From Flavobacterium sp. N3904 (GTDB lineage Bacteria > Bacteroidota > Bacteroidia > Flavobacteriales > Flavobacteriaceae): 64,000 nucleotides of DNA. Shown piece by piece: positions 16,807 through 27,136 of this stretch. Both the position numbers and the translations under genes were made by a program. The first letter of the stretch is position 1. Each line of letters opens with the position of its first letter. Location: the NCBI RefSeq assembly GCF_025947305.1, contig NZ_CP110009.1:1777501-1841500 (forward strand). Reading direction: 5' to 3'. Below the pieces are notes generated by a model. That model worked only from the letters and a program-made list of their open reading frames with translations, was not told the DNA's origin and did no database searches.

Positions 16807-18432
16807 TTATGCCAGCATTGTAACTGGGTTTTCGATATATTGTTTTAATGTTTGTAAAAATTGAGCTCCTGTTGCACCATCGATTGTTCGGTGATCGCAA
16901 GCCAATGAAAGCATCATAATGTTTCCAACTACAATCTGTCCATTTTTGACTACTGGTTTTTCTACAATAGCACCTACAGAAAGGATAGCAGAATTTGGTT
17001 GGTTGATGATAGAGTTAAATTCAGTAATACCAAACATTCCAAGGTTCGAAACGGTGAAAGTACTTCCTTCCATTTCAGTAGGAAGTAATTTTTTGTTTTT
17101 GGCTCTTCCGGCAAGATCTCTTACACTCGCGCCAATTTGAGACAAACTCATAGCATCTGTAAATCGTAGAACAGGAACTACTAATCCGTCTTCAACAGCT
17201 ACTGCTACTCCCACATTTACATGGTGATTGATGATGATAGCATCTTCTTTCCATTGTGAGTTAATTTTTGGATGTTTTTTCAATGTTAATGCGCAAGCTT
17301 TAATTACCATATCGTTGAAAGATACTTTTGTATCCGGAACGCTATTGATAATTGCTCTAGATTGCATTGCTTCGTCCATTGTTACTTCGATTACAAGATT
17401 GTAATGAGGTGCAGTAAACAATGATTCGGCCAAACGTTTCGCAATGATTTTACGCATTTGCGAATTTTTTATTTCTTCTGTAAAAATTTCACCTGCCGGT
17501 ACAAATACTTTTGGAGCTTCTGTTTTTGCAGTTTCTGGAGCTTTTGATGTTGTTGTACTTGGTGCAGCAGTAGTTGATGGAGTAAAGTTTTCGATATCGC
17601 TTTTTACGATACGACCGTTTTCTCCCGATCCTTTTACTTGTGCTAATTGAATTCCTTTGTCACTCGCAATTTTTTTAGCTAATGGTGATGCTAAAATTCT
17701 TTTTCCATCGCTTACTGTTTCGATTACTTCATTAGATTCAGTTGCGGGAGCTTTGGTTTCTTCTTTTGCTACAGTAGCTGCTTGTGCAACTCCACCTGTT
17801 TTATAATTTTCAGCTATTCCGCTAATATCTGTTCCTGCAGGACCGATGATGGCCAAAAGACTATCTACCGGAGCTGTATTTCCTTCCTGGATTCCAATGT
17901 ATAATAAAGTACCCTCATTGAAAGATTCGAATTCCATTGTTGCCTTATCAGTTTCGATTTCAGCAAGAATATCGCCTTCAACAACGTTGTCGCCAACTTT
18001 TTTCAACCATGTAGCCACAGTTCCTTCAGTCATAGTGTCGCTCAAACGAGGCATAGTTACTACGATTACGCCTTTTGGCAAAGCAGCTGCAGGAGCTGTT
18101 TTAGGCGCTTCTTCAGTTTTTGCTTCAGCTGGAGCTGATTCTGCAGCAACCGGAGCTGCCGATCCTCCAGCTATCAATGCCGAAACATCTTCACCTTCGT
18201 TTCCAATGATTGCCAATAAAGAATCTACTGGTGCAGTTTCTCCTTCTGGGATTCCAATATATAAAAGGGTTCCTTCATTGAAGGATTCAAATTCCATTGT
18301 TGCTTTGTCGGTTTCAATTTCAGCAAGGATATCACCTTCGCTTATTTTATCTCCTACTTTTTTAAGCCAAGCTGCTACCGTTCCTTCTGTCATAGTATCG
18401 CTCAAGCGAGGCATTGTTACAATTGTTGCCAT
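16807..18432 (-). CDS. pyruvate dehydrogenase E2, dihydrolipoamide acetyltransferase
   Basis: A 541-residue core subunit of the pyruvate dehydrogenase complex; it transfers acetyl from lipoyl groups to CoA. It has two lipoyl domains (about residues 3-80 and 124-200), each with the lipoylated Lys in ETDKATMEFES. Ala/Pro-rich linkers follow, then an E3-binding domain (about 248-285, ASPLAKKIASDKGI) and the catalytic domain with the HxxxDG motif at H514-D518-G519. It lies 7 nt after E1-alpha, so they are one operon. E1-beta is not in this cluster and must be encoded elsewhere. Confidence 0.95.
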   Translation of the reverse strand: MATIVTMPRLSDTMTEGTVAAWLKKVGDKISEGDILAEIETDKATMEFESFNEGTLLYIGIPEGETAPVDSLLAIIGNEGEDVSALIAGGSAAPVAAESAPAEAKTEEAPKTAPAAALPKGVIVVTMPRLSDTMTEGTVATWLKKVGDNVVEGDILAEIETDKATMEFESFNEGTLLYIGIQEGNTAPVDSLLAIIGPAGTDISGIAENYKTGGVAQAATVAKEETKAPATESNEVIETVSDGKRILASPLAKKIASDKGIQLAQVKGSGENGRIVKSDIENFTPSTTAAPSTTTSKAPETAKTEAPKVFVPAGEIFTEEIKNSQMRKIIAKRLAESLFTAPHYNLVIEVTMDEAMQSRAIINSVPDTKVSFNDMVIKACALTLKKHPKINSQWKEDAIIINHHVNVGVAVAVEDGLVVPVLRFTDAMSLSQIGASVRDLAGRAKNKKLLPTEMEGSTFTVSNLGMFGITEFNSIINQPNSAILSVGAIVEKPVVKNGQIVVGNIMMLSLACDHRTIDGATGAQFLQTLKQYIENPVTMLA

Positions 18433-18439
18433 AATTGAT

Positions 18440-19438
18440 TTATAATTTATGAGGTGTGAATGGATAGTTTTCTTGGTCGTAGACTACGTCGTATAATTGT
18501 TGAATTTCTGGATAAGGAGATTCTTCTGCAAATTGAACACATTCTTCAACTAAAGCTTTTACTCTTTGGTCAATTACTTCAATTTCATCCTCATTAGCAT
18601 ATTTTTGATCTAATATTACATCTAATATTTGTGTAATTGGATCAATTTTTTTGTATTCTTCAACCTCGTCTTTTGAACGGTAAAGTTGTGCATCAGACAT
18701 AGAATGTCCTCTGTAGCGGTACGTTTTCATTTCAAGGAAAGTTGGTCCATCGCCACGACGTGCTCTGTCAATTGCTTCGGTCATTGCTTCGGCAACTTTT
18801 ACAGGATTCATACCATCAACAGGTCCACAGGGCATTTCATAGCCTAATCCTAATTTCCAAATATCAGTGTGATTTGCAGTTCTTTCTACTGAAGTTCCCA
18901 TGGCATATCCATTGTTTTCAACGATAAAAACAACTGGAAGTTTCCATAACATTGCCATATTGAAAGCTTCATGCAATGAACCTTGGCGTGCTGCTCCATC
19001 TCCAAAATAAGTCATTGTTACACCACCAGTTCCGTTGTATTTGTCTCCAAATGCTAAACCAGCTCCCAATGGGATTTGTCCTCCAACAATTCCATGTCCT
19101 CCGTAAAAACGGTGCTCTTTAGAAAAAATATGCATTGATCCACCCATTCCTTTTGAGGTTCCGGTTGCTTTTCCCATAAGTTCTGCCATAATGCGTCTTG
19201 GGTCAACTCCCATACCAATAGGTTGTACGTGATTTCGGTATGCAGTAATCATTTTATCTTTTGTCAAATCCATAGCATGCAAAGCTCCTGCCAATACAGC
19301 TTCCTGACCATTATATAAGTGTAGAAAACCTCTAACTTTTTGTTGAATGTATAATGCTGCAAGTTTGTCTTCAAACTTTCTCCAAAGAAGCATGTCTTCA
19401 TACCACTTTAAATAAACTTCTTTTGTAACTTCTTTCAT
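18440..19438 (-). CDS. pdhA: pyruvate dehydrogenase E1 component, alpha subunit
   Basis: A 332-residue thiamine-diphosphate enzyme subunit. It has the TPP/Mg motif beginning GDGAARQG and ending VENN (about residues 160-190), and the phosphorylation-loop-like YRYRGHSMSDAQLYR near residue 235. Together with an E1-beta encoded elsewhere it decarboxylates pyruvate and reductively acetylates the E2 encoded 7 nt downstream. Normal length, all recognisable motifs present. Confidence 0.95.
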   Translation of the reverse strand: MKEVTKEVYLKWYEDMLLWRKFEDKLAALYIQQKVRGFLHLYNGQEAVLAGALHAMDLTKDKMITAYRNHVQPIGMGVDPRRIMAELMGKATGTSKGMGGSMHIFSKEHRFYGGHGIVGGQIPLGAGLAFGDKYNGTGGVTMTYFGDGAARQGSLHEAFNMAMLWKLPVVFIVENNGYAMGTSVERTANHTDIWKLGLGYEMPCGPVDGMNPVKVAEAMTEAIDRARRGDGPTFLEMKTYRYRGHSMSDAQLYRSKDEVEEYKKIDPITQILDVILDQKYANEDEIEVIDQRVKALVEECVQFAEESPYPEIQQLYDVVYDQENYPFTPHKL

Positions 19439-19542
19439 TTGAATTAATTCTTTTGCTTAAGTGTTATTGTATTGTCAATTAGGACCTAGTAACGCAAAAT
19501 AGTTTCCTCACCACAAATTTGCGCCCCAAAGGGATCGGGATG

Positions 19543-19550
19543 CAAAAATA
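19543..19550 (-). promoter_or_regulatory. possible -7 element of the pyruvate dehydrogenase operon
   Basis: TATTTTTG on the - strand matches TAnnTTTG exactly, about 105 bases before the pdhA start. No clear TTG was seen at -33, so this is tentative. A leader of about 98 nt would contain the only GC-rich patch of the gap. Confidence 0.35.
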
Positions 19551-19600
19551 AGACATTCCTACTAAGAACTAAAATATATATGCCAATTTTATTTTATTTT

Positions 19601-20083
19601 TTAAAGTAATTTTGTTTCGAACATAAATGGGAGAAGGTTTTTTAGTGAGGCAGATTTATATATTTGACCAATCTCACCCATAAAATAGATTTCTATTGGG
19701 GAACTTTGTCGAATTTCATATTCAGCTATTGATTGCCTGCATGAACCACACGGAGGCACTGGCGTATCGGTTAAGTTAATGTCTGAAGAAGCAGTAATGG
19801 CTATTTTTAGAATATGTGCTTCGGGATATATCGATCCAGCTTGAAATATTGCAACTCGTTCTGCACAAAGTCCAGATGGATAAGCCGCATTTTCTTGATT
19901 TGAGCCAAGTACAATTGCTCCATTATCTAATAGAATTGCACAACCAACTCTGAATTTTGAATAAGGAGCATAAGCATTTCTCTTGACTTCAATAGCCTTT
20001 TCCATTAAATCTTGAACTAAAGTTGGCAATTCTTGAATTGAATCATAAACTATGATTTCAGTTGTGATTTTGATATGTTTCAT
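19601..20083 (-). CDS. cdd: cytidine deaminase
   Basis: A 160-residue zinc enzyme converting cytidine or deoxycytidine to the uridine form for pyrimidine salvage. The catalytic HAE-type motif appears as CAERVA (the Cys-ligand variant of small tetrameric deaminases) and the second zinc motif as PCGSCRQ. APYSKFRVGCAI near the start is the substrate-binding signature. Single gene. Confidence 0.95.
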   Translation of the reverse strand: MKHIKITTEIIVYDSIQELPTLVQDLMEKAIEVKRNAYAPYSKFRVGCAILLDNGAIVLGSNQENAAYPSGLCAERVAIFQAGSIYPEAHILKIAITASSDINLTDTPVPPCGSCRQSIAEYEIRQSSPIEIYFMGEIGQIYKSASLKNLLPFMFETKLL

Positions 20084-20180
20084 AAAGGATTGCGATTTAC
20101 TTTTTAATTAAAGTATTTGATAAATTTAAAGGTATGCTTTATTTAGTTCAAAATGACTTGAAAACATAACGTATCAAATG

Positions 20181-20216
20181 AAAAAATCCAAATCTCATAA
20201 AGAAATTTGGATTTTT
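20181..20216 (-). terminator. terminator of the porU-porV operon
   Basis: A perfect 12-bp stem (AAAAATCCAAAT with ATTTGGATTTTT) and T-tract on the - strand, 20 bases after the porV stop. Confidence 0.85.
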
Positions 20217-20235
20217 GATTTATAATTTTTAACAG

Positions 20236-21333
20236 TTAGTTATTTTCATATTTTTCTCCAAAATCAAATGTCAAAGAGAAACGCAAAGTATTTTCTAACG
20301 GATTCGGCACTTTGGACGCTGAGAATAGGTAAGATACATCAATTTTTACTGCGCTGTATTTAAATCCTGCTCCTAGAGAGAAAAATTCACTTGCTCCATA
20401 ATTAGGATTTTCATAAAAATATCCAGCACGAAATGAAAATGAATCTTGATAAACATACTCTGAGCCAAGAGAATACGTTAATTCATTGGTATTGCCAAAA
20501 GACTGAAACATACCCTGAAACCATCCAATTGATTGATATTCGGCATAAGTTTCTGAATCTTCAGGAGAAGGAACTAATAATTTACTGATTTCTAAATTTA
20601 CCGCTATCTTACTGTATTCATCCAATATAAAATCAAATCCACCACCTAATTTCATATTGGCAGGAAGGAAATTGGAGTTAAATTCGTCTCCATCATAGTT
20701 CACTTTAGGCCCCATATTCTGAAAATTAAATCCTGCTCTCCATCGCCCATTAAAATCACTGTAAGCTATTTCGTCTGACTGATAATAACCTGCAACGTCT
20801 ACTGCAAAACTGCTTGCAGATGATGAATCATTATTTAAGGAAGGTACTTTTAGATTAGAATTGATATAACGACCAGCAACCGCCATCGAGAATTTTTCGC
20901 TTAATTTTAGGGAATACGAAAGATCAAAAGCAAATTCATTTGGGGATACTATCTGAGGTTCACTATTATAATCTTCTCTTAATTCAATGTCACCTAAACC
21001 AAAATAACGAAAACTGGCACCAAAAGCACTTTTGTCACTATATTTATTAAAGTATGTTAATTGGCCTAATGAAATATCGTTTGCCAACTCCGTCAAATAA
21101 GGGGTATAGCTTACCGAAAATCCCTGTTGGTCTGTAGCAAAAGCATATTTTGCTGGGTTCCATTGTTGCGAAAAAGCATCTGCTGACGTAGCAACACCAT
21201 TGTCTGCCATACCTGCAGCCCTAGCATCTGCGGCGACCAAAAGGAAGGGGACAGCTGTAGTTGTGACAATTTCTTGTGCATTGATATAATTAAAACCATA
21301 TAAAAATGTAAGTAATAGAACTGCTTTTTTCAT
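20236..21333 (-). CDS. porV: type IX secretion outer-membrane protein PorV
   Basis: A 365-residue outer-membrane beta-barrel protein with a signal peptide (about residues 1-19) and alternating aromatic strands to a terminal DFGEKYENN. PorV (also LptO) brings cargo to the sortase PorU and is needed to secrete proteins with type IX sorting domains. It sits 39 nt after porU, the gene order found in gliding Flavobacterium. The early motif LLVAADARAAGMADNGVA is typical of PorV. A PorV-dependent cargo is encoded in this window at 42555-44480. Confidence 0.93.
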   Translation of the reverse strand: MKKAVLLLTFLYGFNYINAQEIVTTTAVPFLLVAADARAAGMADNGVATSADAFSQQWNPAKYAFATDQQGFSVSYTPYLTELANDISLGQLTYFNKYSDKSAFGASFRYFGLGDIELREDYNSEPQIVSPNEFAFDLSYSLKLSEKFSMAVAGRYINSNLKVPSLNNDSSSASSFAVDVAGYYQSDEIAYSDFNGRWRAGFNFQNMGPKVNYDGDEFNSNFLPANMKLGGGFDFILDEYSKIAVNLEISKLLVPSPEDSETYAEYQSIGWFQGMFQSFGNTNELTYSLGSEYVYQDSFSFRAGYFYENPNYGASEFFSLGAGFKYSAVKIDVSYLFSASKVPNPLENTLRFSLTFDFGEKYENN

Positions 21334-21372
21334 TATTTTAAAAAATTAATTTGAGGTAAATATACTATATTA

Positions 21373-24300
21373 TTAAAGAATCACAAGTTTTTCATATTTT
21401 TCAGCCCGTTTATTGGTTAGGATCGATTTTACCGTTAGTTTGTAAACATATACGCCTTTTCCAATTTTATTTCCAAAATCATCTCTAGTATCCCAAGATA
21501 GATCTCTAGATAAAAAACCGGCTGTAGAAATAGTTTGATTTTTGGTCCAAACCACTTTTCCGGTGATTGTTAATACTTGAATTTGAACTTCCAAAGGCTC
21601 ATTTGGTTTATTATGCGTAAACCAAAATTCAGTGTAATTTACACAAGGATTCGGGTAGTTCAAAACATTTGTTAGTGTTATATTTTCATTTCCAACAACT
21701 AAAAACTGAATTTCTGTAGTGGTTGAATTATTATATACATCCCAAACCGTAAATGTTACCGTGTGCAAGCCAATTTTTAAATTTCTAAAGGGAAAATGAA
21801 GTTCACCTTTAGTAAAATTATCCAGCTCTGTTTGGTAATAATCATTCAGGATAAAAGGATTGCTAACGTCGCCATCCAAAACAGCAACAATATCATGACC
21901 AATTCCCCCAGCTGTATTTATACCACTTTCATCCTCCATGAATGCAATAAAAACGGGAGATTCATTTGTTATACCACCTGACACGAATGTCTCATCATTC
22001 ATATATAACTTCACTTTCGGACTTATATTGTCTGCTGCGGCATTTTCATTTAAACCTCCTACTTTTATTACTGAATTATAACCAGTTACATCTTCTAGTG
22101 CGTTATTTTTCTTGGCATAAAAGCTTATTTTTCCGTTGTCTAATGGGATGCGAATATCTTTGGATACAATAAAACTATATTCAAATTTGCCATCGGTGAC
22201 TGTTGCATTCCCTCTGAAAATTGCTTCTCCTAAAGTAGTGAAACTCATAGGGGGGCTAAAGCCGTCATTGTTTAAGGTAGTTTTAGTTGATGTTTTGTCA
22301 AATAGTATAGTAGCCAATACTCCGTTGAACGTGTTAATTGGAATGTCATTTTCGTCGGTTATTTGCCCCGTTACCTTCATTTTCGCCAATGACTTGAAGT
22401 CGGGAATAGTTTGGTTGACTGGGACATCATTTACTTTTGTCAATATAACTTTTGGTTTTGGAATAGCAAGAACTAATGCAGGATCACCTAGATACAACAC
22501 AACATTGGTTGCTGAATTTGGGTTTTCATTTTTAGACAAGCGTAATGCTTCTGCTGCAGATACGTATTGATTTGAACCGTAAGACAAAAGGTTTTTGGTA
22601 AATACATCATTGAAATTTTCGGCACTAAATTGCCCTATCGAACGAATTGTGGTGACTAATGAAATCGCTCCTCCTTTTGGATTCCAATAAATATATTCTC
22701 CAGCTGTTGGGCGTGTTGGGTTGTCAAATCTTGAAAATTCGCAAGTGATTGTTATAAATAATGGATATTTGTATTGATTGCTTACATTTTGGCTATCAGA
22801 TTTATCCCAAATGCGCTCACTCGACAATCCGTCTTCACCACCATGTCCCAAATAGTTAAAAACGAGCGCCCCTTTTTCAAATTCATTATAAAAATCTGAT
22901 TTGGCTTTAGGATATCGCGATCCGCCAGCGGACGCTTCTTGAGTATAGGAGTCTAGAAATATTTTGGATACATTTATAAAAGGTTTCTGCAACGTTATTT
23001 CATCTGCCAATGCATTTTGTCTTGATTGTAATGATGCATCCGATGCTTTGTCAGAATCATCGGCAAGTGTTACATAATTGTTTCTCCAACTGCCGTATGA
23101 TTTTTTGTCATAGTATTCAATAACTTTATTGACCATTTCATCTGCTTGTGTTGTATTGTTAATCAACATTCGGCCAACGGCAATGTCAATTCCGCCATAA
23201 TTATAAACAATATTGCCTTCGGAATCATCCATTAGACCATAAAAATCATCCGATGCAAATGAAGCTTCACCAATCGTATTGCTTACCAAAGATTCGTAAA
23301 TGGGAACAATGTTTGAATTGTTTGGGGTTCTTTTTTTATAGTCATACGACGCATCTCCAAAAAGATTGACATATTGAATTTTTTTATCAACAGATGACGC
23401 ATTATCATATATGTATTTTATGCAATTTCTTATAGCTGAAATGTCTTGTTTGCCTGATGAGAATTCCTGATAAATAGATTCCAATGTTAAGACTTTGACA
23501 TTTAGATTAGAATTTAAACGATGAAAAGTGGCTAGTTTATCAGCCTGAATTTTTAAAAATTCGGGTGTAATAATAACATAATCCACATCTTGAAACTGAC
23601 CTTGTGTATTTTTGAAAACTGTTCCTTTTATATTTGTATTCTGGATTTTTGATTTTGCTTCCTTTAAAGGGGAATAATAATCGTTAGGGTCGATAGCAAT
23701 ATATTTTTTTAGTTCTCCGAGGTTTGCTTTGAATGAAAACACACTTTGATTGCTGTTTTCAGTTTTAGAAACATTATAGATATCGGTTATATCCCAGATT
23801 TGAGAAATCGCAGTCGCATTATTTATTGTATAACTTACTATGCCGAGGCTGGAACTTGACAAATCATATTGAAAAGGAAATTGCTTTCCGTAACCTTGTA
23901 GTTTGCTTTTTGCAATTAATCGTATATAATCCAGATATCCTTTTGAGCCGGGGACACCATTGTTATTGTAAGACAATTTTATTTTTACATTTGCCGAAGC
24001 TGATAATGTAGTAGTAGAAGGTAAGTTTCCTGAAAAATACTGAATATCCGAGTTTGTATTCAGAGCTGCAAAAGTAATGTTTCCTAGATCCTGGCTGTTT
24101 GCCAAAACTTTAAAGCTAGTAGGAGTATAGGCAGCTGAAGCTAGTGTGATATTCAGTTTTATAGGTGTGGAATTATCAATGTTGGGAAAGTCAAATGAAA
24201 ATTCCTGATCTTGCGTAATATCAAAAGTTTCACCAAACCATTGTCTGCCAACTTTAGCAATATTTACATTGTCAATTTCGTGAAATTGATAATCATCAAA

Positions 24301-25203
24301 GGAAGTTAGATTTAAAGTACTTGAACCCGAAGGTTGTGGCATATCAACTATTCTTTTGCCATTGTCACCCTGAATAGTTACATAATAATAGGACTTAGAG
24401 TCGTATAAGTTTAAATTAGTTTGGCTCTCTACATTCCAATTGTCAATTCCTTCACCATAAAACAAAATGTAATCTTCATTATTAAATGTACCGTCGTTTT
24501 CTCCTTGAATTTGAATGGCATTTTCGGTTAAATCTGAAGGGTAGTATATACTGTTTGAAAGCGGAAGCATTTTTCCTCCATTGCCATATATTTTAATTTT
24601 TTTAGGATCAACTCCGTTGAGATTTAATCCAAGCTGTTGCAGAAAATCTTTAGAAATTTTATAAACACCAGATTTTTCAATATAAAAGCGATACCATTCG
24701 CCACTTGCCAGAACAGAGTTGGTTATTGCAGTGGTATTTTTTGCGCTTGCGAATTTTTTTGTAGAGCCGTAATTGATACTATAGGAAAAAGATTTTATTC
24801 TTTTGTATCCGGATTGGTCCTTTATTATCGGTGAGAGTTTTAAGAAAGATTGTTTTAAATTCCTTGAATCAACAGAATTTAGCGAAGGATTTAAAGTAGT
24901 TGGCAGGGCAACAAGGTTTAAATTGCCTAATTGAGAAAGGGTAACAGGTTCGTAAACGGCATTTGAAATTTGCAGGCTGTTTTCATCTAATGCGGCTTGT
25001 GTATTTAGGTTCAGATTGTAATACAATAGTTTTTGATTTGTATTATAATAATAACTGTTGCCTTTAAATTGTGGGATTTGAATTTTAGAATTACCAAAAG
25101 TCATTTCAGTTTTTTCCAGCCACTCTATTGAAACATCTCCTTTTAATTGAGCAAAAGTGATAAAAGGGAATAGTAATACAAAGGAAAAGAAAAGATTTCT
25201 CAT
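21373..25203 (-). CDS. porU: type IX secretion sortase PorU (C25-family peptidase)
   Basis: A 1276-residue exported protein with a signal peptide (about residues 1-18). Its gingipain-like C25 domain in the middle carries the catalytic His in YLGHGGEDG (H787) and the catalytic Cys in TITCEFSRF (C821). The C-terminus resembles a sorting domain (NYPNPCVNYTEFWF onwards, about residue 1180). It cleaves sorting tails from type IX cargo at the cell surface and attaches cargo to the surface. It is followed by porV and is divergent from gldJ. Confidence 0.95.
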   Translation of the reverse strand: MRNLFFSFVLLFPFITFAQLKGDVSIEWLEKTEMTFGNSKIQIPQFKGNSYYYNTNQKLLYYNLNLNTQAALDENSLQISNAVYEPVTLSQLGNLNLVALPTTLNPSLNSVDSRNLKQSFLKLSPIIKDQSGYKRIKSFSYSINYGSTKKFASAKNTTAITNSVLASGEWYRFYIEKSGVYKISKDFLQQLGLNLNGVDPKKIKIYGNGGKMLPLSNSIYYPSDLTENAIQIQGENDGTFNNEDYILFYGEGIDNWNVESQTNLNLYDSKSYYYVTIQGDNGKRIVDMPQPSGSSTLNLTSFDDYQFHEIDNVNIAKVGRQWFGETFDITQDQEFSFDFPNIDNSTPIKLNITLASAAYTPTSFKVLANSQDLGNITFAALNTNSDIQYFSGNLPSTTTLSASANVKIKLSYNNNGVPGSKGYLDYIRLIAKSKLQGYGKQFPFQYDLSSSSLGIVSYTINNATAISQIWDITDIYNVSKTENSNQSVFSFKANLGELKKYIAIDPNDYYSPLKEAKSKIQNTNIKGTVFKNTQGQFQDVDYVIITPEFLKIQADKLATFHRLNSNLNVKVLTLESIYQEFSSGKQDISAIRNCIKYIYDNASSVDKKIQYVNLFGDASYDYKKRTPNNSNIVPIYESLVSNTIGEASFASDDFYGLMDDSEGNIVYNYGGIDIAVGRMLINNTTQADEMVNKVIEYYDKKSYGSWRNNYVTLADDSDKASDASLQSRQNALADEITLQKPFINVSKIFLDSYTQEASAGGSRYPKAKSDFYNEFEKGALVFNYLGHGGEDGLSSERIWDKSDSQNVSNQYKYPLFITITCEFSRFDNPTRPTAGEYIYWNPKGGAISLVTTIRSIGQFSAENFNDVFTKNLLSYGSNQYVSAAEALRLSKNENPNSATNVVLYLGDPALVLAIPKPKVILTKVNDVPVNQTIPDFKSLAKMKVTGQITDENDIPINTFNGVLATILFDKTSTKTTLNNDGFSPPMSFTTLGEAIFRGNATVTDGKFEYSFIVSKDIRIPLDNGKISFYAKKNNALEDVTGYNSVIKVGGLNENAAADNISPKVKLYMNDETFVSGGITNESPVFIAFMEDESGINTAGGIGHDIVAVLDGDVSNPFILNDYYQTELDNFTKGELHFPFRNLKIGLHTVTFTVWDVYNNSTTTEIQFLVVGNENITLTNVLNYPNPCVNYTEFWFTHNKPNEPLEVQIQVLTITGKVVWTKNQTISTAGFLSRDLSWDTRDDFGNKIGKGVYVYKLTVKSILTNKRAEKYEKLVIL

Positions 25204-25270
25204 GAAAATAGTTAATGTGTTGTGGGGGAAATAATTGCTAAAATTAAGTAAAAAATATTAAATATCTTTT

Positions 25271-25303
25271 TTGTTGTTTTTTGTAATAAAAAATATATTT
25301 TTG
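25271..25303 (+). promoter_or_regulatory. promoter of gldJ
   Basis: TATTTTTG at 25296-25303 matches TAnnTTTG exactly, with TTGTTG at 25271-25276 giving a spacing of 19-22 bases. The leader to the gldJ ATG would be about 110 nt. Confidence 0.5.
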
Positions 25304-25418
25304 CGTTTTGATAATATCATAAAAAAACATTAAAAAATTAAGTTGTAAAATGGTTTTGTGTTTTAATGGTTAATTATTACATTGCACCACCTAAATTAAT
25401 TATTACCTACTAGAAAGT

Positions 25419-27119
25419 ATGAAAGTAAATAAAATTATAGCCTTAAGGATAATGTTGTCAGTGACATTAGTAGCAGGTTTAGCTAGTTGTAGCAAAAAGT
25501 CTAATTCTAATAGTACCTCTAGAGGAACAGGATGGAATGTGAGTAGTTCAAAAGGTGGTTTTAGTAATGCTGCAAGTAAAACTCAAGAAACTGGACCTGG
25601 ATTAGTATTTGTTGAAGGTGGTACCTTTACAAAAGGGCTAGTTCAAGATGATGTTATGCATGATTGGAATAACATTCCAACGCAACAACACGTTATGTCA
25701 TTCTATATGGATGAAACTGAAGTTACAAACTTAATGTACTTAGAGTACTTAGAATGGCTTAAAAAAGTATATCCACCAACTGAAGAGAATTACAAAAACA
25801 TTTATGAAGGTGCTTCCCCAGATACTTTAGTTTGGAGAAACAGGTTGGGGTATAATGAAACCATGACTAATAACTATTTAAGACATCCTGCTTATGCAAA
25901 CTATCCTGTTGTTGGTGTAAACTGGGTTCAAGCAGTAGAATTTAGTAGATGGAGAACGGACCGTGTAAATGAAGCAGTTTTGGAAAAAAACGGTTTTCTT
26001 AAAAAGAATGCAAAATCACTAGATGTTTCAGCTGAAAGTACTTTTAGTACAGAAACTTATCTGACAGCGCCAACTCTTACATATGGTGGTAACGAAGAAA
26101 TTGTATTAAAAGGAGCTAGTAAAAGCGGTAAAAAAGGCCCTAAACCGGATAAAGACGGTAAGGTAACTGAAGAAAAAAATGTTTATGCTCAAAGATCAAC
26201 CGGGATACTTTTGCCAGAGTACAGACTTCCAACAGAATCTGAGTGGGAATATGCAGCAGCAGCAGATGTTGGACAAAGAGAATATAATATTTATAAAGGA
26301 CAAAAGAAATATCCTTGGTCTGGAAGTTATACCCGTTCAGGAAAACGTTCTAACAAAGGATTTCAATTAGCCAATTTCAAACAAGGAAATGGTGATTATG
26401 GTGGAATTGCCGGATGGTCTGATGATGGTGCAGATATTACAAATGCTGTAAAAAGTTATCCTGCAAATGATTTTGGGTTATATGATATGGCAGGTAACGT
26501 TGCAGAATGGGTTGCTGATGTTTACAGACCAATTGTTGATATAGAAACAAATGATTTCAATTATTTTAGAGGAAATATTTACACCAAAAATAAAATTGGA
26601 AAAGACGGAAAAATAGATATTATTACAGGTAAAAACATTGTGTATGATACCTTAAGTAATGGTAAGTTGGTAGCTGTATATTTACCTGGCGAAATTGCTC
26701 AGGTTCCTGTTGATGATAATGAAACTTATTTAAGACAAAATTTCAGTACAAGTGATAACATCAACTATAGAGATGGAGACAAACAATCTTCAAAATATTA
26801 TAAATTTGGTGGTGCTGATGCAGATAAAGGAAAAATGTCTGAGAAAGAAACCATGTATAATGCGCCAAAGAATAATATCAAAATTGATAGCTTAGGGAAT
26901 TTGGAAAGAAAATATGACAAATCAAACAAGAGAACTACAATGATAAACGATGCAGTAAGAGTTTATAAAGGAGGTTCTTGGAGAGATAGAGCTTATTGGT
27001 TGGATCCTGCCCAAAGAAGGTATTTTCCTCAAGATATGGCAACTGATTATATTGGTTTTAGATGTGCAATGTCAAGAGTTGGTTCTAAAGCAAATACAAA
27101 AAAATCACCTAGAAATTAA
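25419..27119 (+). CDS. gldJ: gliding motility lipoprotein GldJ
   Basis: A 566-residue lipoprotein with lipobox Cys at residue 24 (GLASCSKK). The rest is a formylglycine-generating-enzyme/sulfatase-modifying-factor-like fold (LVFVEGGTFTKG near 60, EYRLPTESEWEYAA near 270, NVAEWVADVYRP near 355, VYKGGSWRD and YIGFRCA at the C-terminus). GldJ is required for gliding and for stability of the type IX machinery. The location next to porU and porV matches other gliding Flavobacterium. Inserts between fold motifs make it longer than enzymatic family members, and it is regarded as structural. Confidence 0.95.
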   Translation: MKVNKIIALRIMLSVTLVAGLASCSKKSNSNSTSRGTGWNVSSSKGGFSNAASKTQETGPGLVFVEGGTFTKGLVQDDVMHDWNNIPTQQHVMSFYMDETEVTNLMYLEYLEWLKKVYPPTEENYKNIYEGASPDTLVWRNRLGYNETMTNNYLRHPAYANYPVVGVNWVQAVEFSRWRTDRVNEAVLEKNGFLKKNAKSLDVSAESTFSTETYLTAPTLTYGGNEEIVLKGASKSGKKGPKPDKDGKVTEEKNVYAQRSTGILLPEYRLPTESEWEYAAAADVGQREYNIYKGQKKYPWSGSYTRSGKRSNKGFQLANFKQGNGDYGGIAGWSDDGADITNAVKSYPANDFGLYDMAGNVAEWVADVYRPIVDIETNDFNYFRGNIYTKNKIGKDGKIDIITGKNIVYDTLSNGKLVAVYLPGEIAQVPVDDNETYLRQNFSTSDNINYRDGDKQSSKYYKFGGADADKGKMSEKETMYNAPKNNIKIDSLGNLERKYDKSNKRTTMINDAVRVYKGGSWRDRAYWLDPAQRRYFPQDMATDYIGFRCAMSRVGSKANTKKSPRN

Positions 27120-27136
27120 TTTTTTACATAATTCAG

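Noticed and set aside
17930..18340. DNA direct repeats of more than 50 bases about 360 bp apart
   Set aside because: They come from the duplicated lipoyl domains in E2 (ETDKATMEFES twice), so they are a protein-level duplication and not a mobile repeat.
17846..18445. Long open frame (199 codons) on the + strand
   Set aside because: It is the mirror of the two lipoyl domains and linkers of E2; the - strand frame has clear domain motifs.
25419..27119. Active sulfatase-modifying enzyme
   Set aside because: The fold is of that type, but lipobox, length, inserts and location next to porU identify it as GldJ.
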